In this document: one piece after another, positions 22,401 through 31,300 of the stretch
Numbering within the stretch: position 1 is the stretch's first letter
How the letters are laid out: the number at the start of each line of letters is the position of its first letter
DNA from: Bacteroidales bacterium
GTDB lineage: Bacteria; Bacteroidota; Bacteroidia; Bacteroidales; F082
Assembly (NCBI GenBank): GCA_030683155.1
Contig: JAUXMV010000060.1
Span: forward strand, 1-34,522
DNA length: 34,522 nucleotides
Direction: 5' to 3'
Notes under the pieces: model-generated
Database searches by the model: none
What the model was told of the DNA's origin: nothing
The model's input: only the letters and a program-made list of their open reading frames with translations
Made by a program: the position numbers and the translations under genes

Positions 22401-25045
22401 AATGCATAAACAGATGCGCTAGAAACAACAGTTCCGCCAGCATCGGTCCAATTTGCAAATGCGTAACCCGTGGCCGGAACAGCAGTTGCTGTTACAGCAT
22501 TGCCATAGTTAAATACTCCACCACCTGTAACAGTGCCACCAGCAACTGGATTGGCAACAAGTGTCAGCGTGTAATCAATCAGTGTAAAGTTGGCAGTTAA
22601 AGTAAGGTCACTCGCAGGCATTGAAAATGCATAAACAGATGCGCTAGAAACAACGGTTCCCCCAGCATCAGTCCAATTTGCAAAAGCATAACCAGTGGCC
22701 GGAACAGCAGTTGCTGTCACAGTATTGCCATAGTTATAAACTCCGGCACCTGTAACAGTTCCGCCAGCTTCCGGATTAACATTCAGTGTAAGTGTGTAGT
22801 CGATCATTGTAAAAATGGCAGTAACGCCAAAATTATTGATCATATTAATAGTAGTCGAAGCTGTAGTTGTGTTAGCAACAGAACCAGTCCATGCACTGAA
22901 TTCCCAGCCTTCATCACCGGTAGCAGTGAGTGTTAACTCAGTACCATAAAAGACAGTAAATTCATTTGCTGTGTTTTCATCAGGACTTAATACTAGGTCG
23001 CCATTTTTTACTTCAACATCACCATTTCCGGTAATATCAAGAGTAAGTGTTCTATACTCGATGTTACAATTAACCAGTCCGTCAATGAAGCTAACAGGTA
23101 AAACAACTGCACCAGGTCCAGTTACTTCAGCACCAGGATTAAAAACAATTGGACTGTTGAGACCTAAATGACTAAATACAAGGTCAAATAATTTTCCGTC
23201 GAGATTTTGAGGTATCGTATTATTCCAGCCGATATTAATAAAATCTGCTCCGGCATTTACGATTAAACCCTCAAGTAAAGGATTTACAGAGGCTAATTCA
23301 ACAAAAGTCAAATTTGCCGCAGAAAATCCGATTGGTAAAGTAAATGAAGTAACATCACCAATCTGATTAAAAGTAACAGGAACAATTGCAGTGTTGCCAG
23401 CGCAACTTGTGATGCTACCAATTACAACTTGAGAGTTACTTTGTCCAAGACCAACACTTCCGTTAAGGAAATTAACAATCATTGGCAAAGCATTCACACC
23501 GGTAACAGCAGTATTTGCACCAAAGGTTACAGGTGTTAAACCGCCGCCAAGATACAAGAACTCTAAGTTAATGAGTTCGCCATTCGTAACGGTGGCGCCA
23601 CCGGCAAGATTCCAGCCAAAAGTAATTTGACCAGCTGCTTGATTAACTTCCCAACCTGAAAGTTGAGTCAGATCAATTTCTATGAGTGTAAGTTTAGTAT
23701 TGTCGTAATTAACAACAATATCAAAAGCCCCGACTTCATCAAGGTTTGTTGCAATAATCGGAACATCAACAAGCTGTCCGGTTAAGGCAAGTACATCACT
23801 TATTTTAAGGCTTGATGTGCTTTCCAATGGGCTTACAAGGCCATTCACATAGTTAGTGGCCAAAGGAGTAGTATTTACATTATTCACTTCGCAACCAGGT
23901 AAGAAAGTAACCTGAGCAGGAGCGATACCAGTGTAGATAAAATCAAGGTGTAGAGCTGTCAGATTGCTAAAATCTGCCGCTGCACCTTGCCAAGCGATAT
24001 TAATTTGATTTCCAACATGATTTACTTCAATAGCAGCACTAATCAGGTTAGATGTTCCTTGGTAAACTAATTTTGCAGCGTCGTAGCTGATAAAAAGGGT
24101 AAACGCTGAAACGTTAGTAAAACCCGCACCACTAAAAGATACAGGCAAACTAACAGTACTATTTGTTACACTAGCTGTAGATCCAACTGTTACAGTACCT
24201 ACTGCAGGCAATTGATTTACAGATCCTTTGATATAGGAAATATTGCTTACAACAGTCCCTGAATACGTAACTTCATTACCTGTAGACCAGGTAATATCAG
24301 TATTGAAGCCACCAACATAATTTAAACGAAGATTAAAAACATGGCCATCAGGAATAAATCCTGTAACATTGTTCCAACCGATTGACAATAAATTGCCGGT
24401 TAAATTAAGTTCAGGTGCTCCAATCATTGCCGGATTAATGTTTGTAAGTTCGATGAACTGTAACAAATTGGAAGGCACATTAATCTTAAACTGTATTGAA
24501 TTAACATTTTGAGTGAAGTTCAGCATTTCTACACCTACGTTAACAGCACCGGGAGCGGTGGTAACATCGGCAATCTTGACTACCGGATCAGGTACAGGCT
24601 GAGTAGTGGTTATGACTCCATTGGTATAGGTTATATTACCAACATTAACAATACCTGCGGTCACTTCACACAGTTCAACCTGAAAAGTAAGGTTGGTATT
24701 TGCGGCAGCGGTATAGTTAAACTTCAGGTCGAAAACCTTTCCGTTTGGTTGGTAACCGGTAAGATCAAAATATCCAATATTGAGTGTGTTACCACTCTGA
24801 TTGGCAATTACCGAATTAAAACCTGTGACATTGGCAAGCCCATCAAAAGTTAATAAGTTACTGTTAGCTGTGATTCTGAAAGTGAAAGAGTTTACATTTT
24901 GCGTAAAATTCAACATTTCCACCGGAACGAGTATTTGACCAGGTCCGGAGGTTACATTGCCAATCTTTACTTCAGGATTTTGGGCATATAAACCCGAAAA
25001 AGCCAACAGCAAAGCCAACATGGTTAGGTAGATTCTTTTTGTCAT
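16418..25045 (-). CDS. Giant T9SS-exported multidomain surface protein, 2875 aa
   Basis: A signal peptide (1-21, ending LYA) precedes five cohesin-like beta modules (about 25-148, 155-275, 283-404, 411-533, 539-659). An InlB-like repeat (665-745) and four 75-residue InlB-like repeats starting at 749, 824, 899 and 974 follow. Next come a choice-of-anchor J jelly roll (1052-1210), short Ig-like anchor modules (1213-1256, 1739-1842, 2078-2135), a CARDB-like domain (1483-1585) and a GEVED domain (1603-1731, WGEVEDYTV). A second jelly roll lies at 1886-2072. A fibronectin III domain starts at 2141, is interrupted at 2167-2618 and resumes at 2623-2682. A BACON-like domain (2685-2790) and a type A sorting tail (2797-2875) end the protein. 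No catalytic motif was recognised. An adhesin or matrix role is inferred. The gene has its own terminator. Confidence 0.92.
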   Translation of the reverse strand: MTKRIYLTMLALLLAFSGLYAQNPEVKIGNVTSGPGQILVPVEMLNFTQNVNSFTFRITANSNLLTFDGLANVTGFNSVIANQSGNTLNIGYFDLTGYQPNGKVFDLKFNYTAAANTNLTFQVELCEVTAGIVNVGNITYTNGVITTTQPVPDPVVKIADVTTAPGAVNVGVEMLNFTQNVNSIQFKINVPSNLLQFIELTNINPAMIGAPELNLTGNLLSIGWNNVTGFIPDGHVFNLRLNYVGGFNTDITWSTGNEVTYSGTVVSNISYIKGSVNQLPAVGTVTVGSTASVTNSTVSLPVSFSGAGFTNVSAFTLFISYDAAKLVYQGTSNLISAAIEVNHVGNQINIAWQGAAADFSNLTALHLDFIYTGIAPAQVTFLPGCEVNNVNTTPLATNYVNGLVSPLESTSSLKISDVLALTGQLVDVPIIATNLDEVGAFDIVVNYDNTKLTLIEIDLTQLSGWEVNQAAGQITFGWNLAGGATVTNGELINLEFLYLGGGLTPVTFGANTAVTGVNALPMIVNFLNGSVGLGQSNSQVVIGSITSCAGNTAIVPVTFNQIGDVTSFTLPIGFSAANLTFVELASVNPLLEGLIVNAGADFINIGWNNTIPQNLDGKLFDLVFSHLGLNSPIVFNPGAEVTGPGAVVLPVSFIDGLVNCNIEYRTLTLDITGNGDVEVKNGDLVLSPDENTANEFTVFYGTELTLTATGDEGWEFSAWTGSVANTTTASTTINMINNFGVTAIFTMIDYTLTLNVNPEAGGTVTGAGVYNYGNTVTATAVPATGYAFANWTDAGGTVVSSASVYAFSMPASDLTLTANFTLIDYTLTLVANPVAGGTVTGGGVFNYGNAVTATAVPATGYAFANWTDAGGTVVSSASVYAFTMPANNLTLTANFTLVDYTLTLVANPVAGGSLTGGGVYNFGNAVTATAVPATGYAFANWTDAGGTVVSTAAAYAFTMPANNLTLTANFTLIDYTLTLVANPVAGGTVTGAGVYNYGAVVPVNAVAAAGYEFVNWTNLNGDVVSTVPANNITITGNLTLIANFNLAYVATFPFFEDYEGATFPPLGWGIYDVDANANVRTWVSSIAQNHTTGGSKSAFHNYGPSTQTEDGWMVTPKIPLPAGIEIKLSFWSYNGFVSYYGKNSVLISTAGNTPASGDFVEVWTTPSVTSPWMETVVDLSAYAGQNIFIAFRYQGSDAHTWFVDDVLVDEPVYAPLIAVAPASLTETLGVGETSVQQVTVTNNGTADLDFELVVNTSVRAPKVDSKEDYQRLLDRIALYNANGDVESPAYIETKVLPAPTDAITCPAGSLISQPAVNFATAYNSDQGGNFASYQSFTGGGTISGLRFWTISAFFNGTAWGPCTGIDPRPFNIGFYADNAGQPGAQIALYTNIQLTRTATGDMFAGTYPIYEYTATFPNVFVAQGWFSIQSMTGTAVNCWNLTLNQPGGAGVCMQLNTSTNAWTTQTAPLGFCLIEGSSGAANDVGVQAIVSPVSAPNLGNETVTITVRNYGTASQSNIPVSFTLDGGAAVTGVVPGPLAGGASVNYTFAGTVNLSTVGQTYVINACTALAGDELAANNCVSASITNVAPSYCAATTSPGDDEYISNVLFGSINNSSGWQGGVANYTALNTEIAAGNSEALTVSVTNFYASNKVTAWVDWNMDYTFGIGNAEEFILTNVGGTGASFTGNIMVPAGTPAGDYRMRIRLTYSIDPLPCGAASWGEVEDYTVRVTGDTPPPTEWLSASPLMGTVAPGETVTIDVAFSAEDVAVGTYQGSLVFTSNDGTNPTVTVPVTLEVTGPTDPIIVVEPASLAETLEQDMMSTQIVTVSNIGGAALNYELVVNSTATAPTQVNFDLPVGGDRANPLASDIIASAVVPSQNNVLMRSSFSEGFDDITTLPGAGWALINKSAPVGTTSWFQASATAPFPAHSGAATSYIGANFNNTAGTGTISNWLLTPETSLVNGNTISFWTRVPAASSWPDRLEVRMSTNGASQNVGTSATDVGDFTTLMLSVNAGLTVGGYPEVWTQFTATISGLAAPTTGRIAFRYFVTGGGPSGNNSNYIGIDSFEYTGSTVTPDEWLSASPLSGVIAPGETAEIEVMFDATGLAVGSYTGSLVFTSNDPVTPVVTVPVTLEVEPSTICYPVPRNLASAVNGQNVTLTWQEPDLGGGGGTTEDFFEGFEAGVLPTGWVTYDVDGDGYIWNNSAIEFSVFDAHTGLYCMTSASYRNDVGALTPNNWLVTPPIAVTATSELKFWVDAQDPSWSQEQYYVKVSTTGNAVANFTTTLHSAISPANWTEVVLNLGAYAGQTIYIAFQHANVTDMFFIKIDDVTVTNTATKAAYTAPVAVVHNNEIFFRTSGMTQGEIDEKLNPTFVYVSGDNAETTTIGGEAHIIPSGIKHMSGSRNRTLLHDNGPFINSPGTGPNGTDQSILQNVTLGMNTLGAGIQFASGNRMADDIVVDETWTVETITVYTYQTGSPTTSTITGGYVQVWDGDPTAGGQVIWGDVVTNRMASTAWTNSYRLSEGTPGTTRPIMSVVMATPDLVLEPGTYWIDYTLAGSLASGPWAPPITINGQAVTGNAKQFLGSSSTWQDFLDTGTDTPAQGLPFLIEGTAGGGGGGCTHGPLLGYNVYRDGVEIGNTVANVRTYIDSNVTPGSYVYGVSAVYGQPYPGESDIVTIDVTVTAPVITVTPAQLYHYFFTSGNSAIRQLTLGNVGDGALNWTATIEYIDGSGWLSFASPSGTIAPGATQIRNVSFNSTGLAIGIYNANIRIASNDPATPVKIVPVIMDIAVGVDENPMSAITVYPVPARSELNINLVEGVKIIRMFNFMGQVVIESSINGESTKTFSLDGLRSGAYTLQFINAEGRTFNKTIVVTK
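17192..18547 (-). other. Nested insertion inside a fibronectin III domain
   Basis: Codons 2167-2618 of the giant gene lie between a Fn3 first half (NLASAVNGQNVTLTWQEPD) and a Fn3 second half (LLGYNVYRDGVEIGNTV...YVYGVSAVY). Both borders carry Gly runs (GGGGG and GGGGGG). The insert holds a choice-of-anchor J jelly roll (2175-2333) and a second, unrecognised beta domain (about 2345-2610). Confidence 0.7.
21902..22801 (-). repeat. Four tandem 225-bp repeats (75-aa InlB-like)
   Basis: The landmark GTAATCAATC or its variants recurs at 22121, 22346, 22571 and 22796, a period of exactly 225 bp. Each unit encodes DYTLTL-ANPVAGG, GNAVTATAVPATGYAFANW and FTMPANNLTLTANF with few changes. The fourth unit in protein order has diverged most (GYEFVNW, ITGNLTLIANF). 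Confidence 0.92.
23069..24973 (-). repeat. Five cohesin-like modules
   Basis: Five segments of about 120 residues share the pattern of a cohesin-fold sandwich: VPV-(x)n-N-(x)n-FTF-I at the start, a central L-F-x-G-L or FVEL strand, N-x-I-x-I-G-W, then V-F-(D/N)-L-x-(F/L), and a closing Y-x-N-G-x-(V/I). Divergence between copies is high, so the duplication is old. They lie at the N-terminus of the 2875-residue protein. Confidence 0.7.
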
Positions 25046-25258
25046 TTGCTGTATTTTTTTGAATTGATTTTTATAAGTTTTGAATGTTTCTGCAGAGATA
25101 ACATCGGATTAAAATCACTATTGGGAAACAAAATACGCTTTAATAAAACGGAATGTCGTTAATGAGAAAAAAGGCAAATGTTCTTGCCCTGTAATTAATG
25201 GTATGAAACCAATTCTATGATAAAAACAATTTTGCATCACAAGTGAATTTTAAAAAAT

Positions 25259-25289
25259 GCTGTTCCGGAGGACAAGCCTCCGGAACAGC
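25259..25289 (-). terminator. Terminator of the second giant gene
   Basis: The 13-bp perfect stem GCTGTTCCGGAGG / CCTCCGGAACAGC (25259-25271, 25277-25289) has a 5-nt loop and is followed in the minus sense by ATTTTTTAAAA. It begins 17 nt after the stop codon. The remainder of the 260-bp spacer to 25046 is AT-rich and must hold the promoter of the downstream giant gene. The best candidate, GTATTTTG near 25130, matches TAnnTTTG poorly. Confidence 0.88.
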
Positions 25290-25305
25290 AAAGGGGGGGA
25301 TATTC

Positions 25306-28300
25306 CTATTTCACTAAAATAAGAGTTCCGTTTGCAGTGTAGGTTTTAGCAGTTCCTTCTACGAGGATTCTGTAGAAGTATGTTCCGCTACCAGTTAAAT
25401 CGTAGCTATTAAGTTCAACTTTGTACTGAACACCAGCTTCGCGGTTATCATTCACAAGGGTCTTAACTTCCTGACCGAATTTGTTATAAACTACGATGGT
25501 AACTTTTCCAGCTTCTGGCAGGGTAAAGTTAATTGTAGCCATATCCTTGAAAGGATTCGGGTAAGCAGAAGAGATCATTTCACCAGATTCGAGTACTGAT
25601 AAAGCTTCACCAGTAATAGATTTGGTTGTGAGTGTGATTCCGTCGATTGGAGCAGCAGTTCTGTCATTGAACTCAGCTTCGTCGATTTCAAAGTAACGGG
25701 TGCTAGCTTCTATCGGAGCCAAAACCTTAGCAGTAATTATAACGATGTTTTCGTTAGCAGATACATTCTTAGCGTTCAGACTCATGTCAGCGATACGAAT
25801 TGTACCGTTTTTGTTGTCAACTGTGTAAACATCATAACCTTCAACACTTAATACCTCGAGGAGGTTGTTGTTGAATGACAGACCTAATGTCATAGCGCCA
25901 AGTTGAGCACTTTGATCAATAGATACAGGGATGCTTACTACATCACCAACTTTGGCTGAAATCTGACCACTATAGTTAAGGTTAACTTTTGCTTTTGCAC
26001 TTTGTGGTACATATGAAGCATTAATATCACCTGTGGATACAAAGTATAGATTCATGATTGTCTGACCAGCTTTTCCAGTCCAGCTTCCTGAGTATGCACC
26101 AGCAGCGAAGCTGAATACATTTCCTGGAGCCTGTGGATAAGTTTTCGCAGTGTATGAAGGTACCTCTGCAGCAGCTACCTGGAAGTCAGGTGTGTTCGGG
26201 TATGCAGTGATATTGTTAACAGTACGGTAAAGGATTGTTAAGGCATCGAGAGCAGTAACGCCACCCATTGAGTTAACATCGGCTACCTTGTTAGCGAATG
26301 GAGTGTAAACAGGAGGTGTAACACCTGATGCATCAATCCATGGGAAACTGGCAAGGATAGGACTTTGAATTACCATATAGTTAGCAATAAGGGCGTCTGC
26401 AGCACTTACACCACCGAAAGGAGTATTAATTCCGCTTGCCATCACTCTAACAGTGTAGTTAAGACCAGGTTGAATACCAGTGAATTCGTAACGTCCTGAA
26501 GCATTCAAGGTTGAAGTACCTACGAGGCTTGTACCATCATAGAGTCCAACAGTGAAGTCTGATTTAACAGGTAACATTGATTCGAACTGATTGAAGTACT
26601 TAATGCTACCAGTTAATGTATTACCAAGAGGTGCAAAAGTTGCAGTCAAAGTAACATTGCCGGCAGGCATAGTAAAGCTAACAGTTGGACTAGCAAGGTT
26701 AACAGGAGTTACACCAACAGCAGTCCATCCTGTAAATTCAAATCCGGCAGCAGGAGTAGCAGTAACAGATACCGTCTGACCAACAGTGTATGATGGGTTA
26801 ACAGCACTGAATGTACCACCGTTAGCAGGAACAGCGATTACAGAAACAGTATATGGATTAGCAACGAAGGAAGCCTTGAGCGATACATTGTTATTAGGCA
26901 TTGTGAAGCTCAATGGGTTCATTGTATTTGTTACAGTAGCACCAACTACATCAACCCAACCATTGAAGGTATAACCAGGTAAAGCATTAGCTGTAACAGT
27001 TACGGCATCACCATAGTATTTGATTTGTGTAGCAGGAGTTGCTGTTCCACCAGTTTCAGCAGTAGCTGTTACTGTATAAGGAATCTTTGAGAACTTGGCA
27101 AGCAATACAACATTGCTGGCTGGCATTACAAAGGTTGCTGTGAGGCTTGTTGCAGTAAATGTAACAGTACCTGAAACAACTTCCCATCCGTCAAACTGAT
27201 ATCCCATATTGGCAGCAGCAACAACAGTTGCAGTTTGTCCAATAGTGTAGGTAGCAGTTACAGGTGTAACAGTACCGCCCATTTGAGCGCTGGCAGTTAC
27301 AGTGTAATTAATTGCTTCGTATACAGCGATAAACTGCATGCTTTCGCAATTAACCTCATGGTTAAATGTTTGCTGAGTAATGTACAGTGTATTTGTTGGG
27401 TCAGTCCAGTACTGGAATGCATAACCTGCAGCAGGCGTAGTGCTAATAACGAGGTTAGTACCATTTACGTAAGGAGCAGTAGGACCAGTAATTGTTGTAG
27501 TACCAACACTGTTGTTCAGGTTAGCAGGGGTATTCAAAGCGGTTGCAGCAGTTACAGTGTAAGTATTGCTAACTGTTCCGAATTTAGCCCAGATGTTCAC
27601 TGAAGTTTGTGTTCCTGGTAATGCATAAGGGATAAAGTTAAACTGTGGATCAGTTATAACGTTGCCACCAGCATCAGTCAAAGGAATAGTACCCAAAGCA
27701 TTGGTAAACCAACCCATGAATGCATATGTATAGTTGCAATCACCTGTAGAAGGAGTAGCAGCAACTGGCATTGGTAAAGACTCTACAGTAAACGATCCTG
27801 TTCCGGATACAGTACCTGCACCGATAGCATAAACGTTCAGATAATAGTTCTTCAGTCCATAGTTTGCCACAGCTGTCTGGTTGCTAGTCATATTAACATA
27901 AGCAACCGGAGTTGTGGTAACGTTATTTGACCAGTTAACAAATTCCCAACCAGGCTGAGTTGGTGTTTGACCAACAAGCGCCTGGATACCATAAGCATAT
28001 GTTCCAGCACCGGTAACAACACCATAGCCAACAGGATTAGCTGCAGTTGTGAGTGTTAATCTTGGATATTCTGGAATAGCAATTTCAACAAATATAGCAT
28101 ATACGTTTCTTAATGGGTTACCCATAACCGGAGGAACAACATAGTTCAAAGTTGTGCTCTCAGTTAATTGACGACCACGAAGAATACGACCATCACCACT
28201 TACAATCTCACCTTCCATCCAGTTCACAAAGCGGAAGCCAGGAAGTGGTGTAGCAGTGAAGGTAGCAGTTTGACCGAATGTGAAAGTACCCGTAGCAGGA

Positions 28301-31300
28301 GTTACTGTACCACCATAGCTAACAACTGTGAAGTTGTCGATTGGAGTAGCACGTAAATATGTACGAACATTGGCCTGAACGGTATACTGTGTAGGTACAA
28401 AATTGGCTGTGACTGTAACAGTATTAGCAGGCATAGCAAATGTTTGCGTTGTAAGCGTTGGAGTTACAAGTGAAACTCCCTGAGCTGTCCAGTTTGTAAA
28501 GGTATAACCTGGAGCTACGCTAAAGGTTGCTGTTACAGAAACTGCTCCTGGTGAGCTATTAGCTACATAATTGCCAGCTCCGAAAAGAGCGGATGCACCA
28601 GCAGCTGGATTAGCCATGACAGAAACAGCATAAGTTGGTGCCGGAGGAAGTGTGCTTACAAACACTGCTGTAAGATCCATTCCAGTCTGAATGTTATTCA
28701 CAGTATAATTTCTGTCATAAGAAACGATACCAGCATCAGTTGTTGTTCCTGTAACTCTCCAGTAAGCGAATGCCCAGTCAGTTTTGTCTGTTGCACGGAA
28801 TGTAACAGAACTTGTGTTAACACCAGCAATTGTTCTTTGGAACCAACCTTCACCATATACTTTGGTAGTAGCAGTATTTCCGCCAACACCTGTAGTGAAG
28901 CTGAAGCCCAAACCACGACCAGGCATACCGCTTGTGTTTGCAGTAAACGCAGGAATACTAGTTTCAACAGTACCACGTGTTCCACTTTCAGAACGTACGA
29001 TAATTTGATATTCCTTAGGTCCGATAACAGCTTTCAGATGTGTACTGAAACATCCAACAGTGTAGGTCCATTCGGAACGGTCTTCGTAGCGTTGTTGAAG
29101 AACAACGGAACTTGTATTTGTTACACCACCAACGATATCCCAACGCCATGTATAATAATCCGGTTCCGGGAAGCTTGTAATGTACAAGGTTGTTCCAGGA
29201 GCGAAGTTTCCACCATTCACGTCATTGATATGAATTGGGTTTGTGCGTGCAGCATCACTGAAGATAATAACAGTACCCAAAGCAGGATTCATGGCTGTAG
29301 CGCTAACGTTGACGTTAGTTCTCATTTGGTAAACAGCCTTGAAACGAATGTTTTGGTCCATCTTGAAGGTAATAGGATTAGCTCCTAGAGGATTACCTGC
29401 AGATACATAGTCAACCCAAGCAAGTGTTGATGGGTTATAATATTGCCATTTTATGAATTGATATTCACATGGAGCTCCATGAGCCAACAATGTAACAAGA
29501 GTATCATATTTAACATCAACTTGTTCGTATTGCAGACCTTGGAACAAACCTGATTCCTGACCAGGGTTGCTGATACTGCTTACGAAGTTGGTAGTAAATT
29601 GGATCAATCCAATCATTGTAGCTGGCTGGGTACCTGTTCCGGCAAATCCGGCAGAAGCTTTCAAGCGTGGTGTCCAGGTATCAAAGATAGCAGTAAATGT
29701 ATAGGTTACATTTTCAACTAATGATGGACTGTTGAATGTAAAGCTAGCAACACCAGGAGCAGGAGTTAAGGTTGCATAAGCATCCGGAACAGCTGGTAAA
29801 GTAGCTCCAGGTACGTTAGTTGACCAAGAAGCGAGTTTCTTGCCTGGAGCTGGTGTAGCTGTCCAAACAGGAGCTGTTCCATGGTTATGACCAGTAGTTG
29901 AAGAATTGATAGTGTTGGTCATGCCTGTTACACTTACAATACCACCAGCTGTGTTAGCAATTGGTGAACGTTCAACTTTGTAGTTTTTGATCACAAATGT
30001 TGCTCTGAAACCAAGTCCTTGTGTACAAAGCGGAGCCTGAGCTGCTGCGTTGAAGGTCCAGGTATTAGAAACAGTATAGAATGACCAGTTAGCTCCACCG
30101 TCGAGTGTGCGTTCCCAGTTTACAAATTTATATCCTTCGCTGGCAACAGGAGTCATAGTCATTGTAGCTGAAGCAACGCCTACGTTAAAGGTAGCAGTAG
30201 TTGAATAAGTTCCAACTCCACCAACAGTAACAGCATTATATGGGGTTGCACCAAATCCGGTAGCTACCGGGGTAACAGCAACTGTTAAAGGATACATGCC
30301 TGTAGTTGTCCAGTTCCAGCCTGAGCCTTGTGTATGTACAGAAGCGAATTCGCTGTCCATCCAAGCTTGATTAGGGTAGTTGTATACCTTGTCGGTGAAT
30401 CCACGTAAACCATCTACAAGACTTACATTCATTCTAACACGATATTCTGTGTTATAAGCGAATTGTGAAGGCACGTAGTTAAAGGTAAATACTTTAGGAT
30501 TACCAGGTACATCGATTGCAACACTCCAGTCAGCTGCAGGAACATCGTTCCAACCTGAGCCACTGTTGGCTTGAAGTGTAAACTTATGTTTAGGATTGTC
30601 AGTAATCTGGTTACCATTGCGATACTCTACAGGGTTACGGAAAGTAAGAACGATGGTTTTGTTACAAACACCAATGTTCGGTCCGAAAGGAGTAACAACA
30701 GGTAATGTCCAGGTATATTCGCTCATTGTATTGAAACGAACTTCATTTCCAACAACAAGTGCATTAGCAAGTGTATTATCACGTGTTTCACCATCCAATG
30801 TATAAACAAGTGGTGAAAGTGGCGCTGTTCCGGCAATATAAACTCCAGTAAATACGATACGGTATTGGGTAGCAAAATTAAGCATGCCCACATTAGTAAT
30901 CGTAATGGTTCTGTTGCTTCTTGTTGCTGACCAACCGGCTACATCAATCCAGTTAAAGCCGTCGTTGAATTGGAAGTCGATAAAGTCACCAAGGTCATTT
31001 GTTGGAAGAGCATCACCATTGATGTCAACAACGTTTACACTGAACTCAACTTTAAGAGGAGTATTGATCGGCACGTTTTGTACAGGTACAAACGGACGAT
31101 TTACAGCATAAGTAGGTGTGAACATTGCATAAGCAGGAGGAAGTATTGTTCCGGTTGTGTTAATCGGATAAACAATCTCATAGTTTCCTGCATTGTAGGT
31201 AGCTGTGTGTCCAACATTGGTACTCATTGCAATACCACCGCTAACTGTAACAGGTTTTCCTGTACCAGGCCATTGGTTATTGAAGGAAGCTGAAGCACCA

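Noticed and set aside
16418-25045. Giant gene as a polysaccharide-degrading enzyme
   Set aside because: Cohesin-like and jelly-roll modules occur with glycoside hydrolases, but I found no catalytic domain signature in the 2875 residues.
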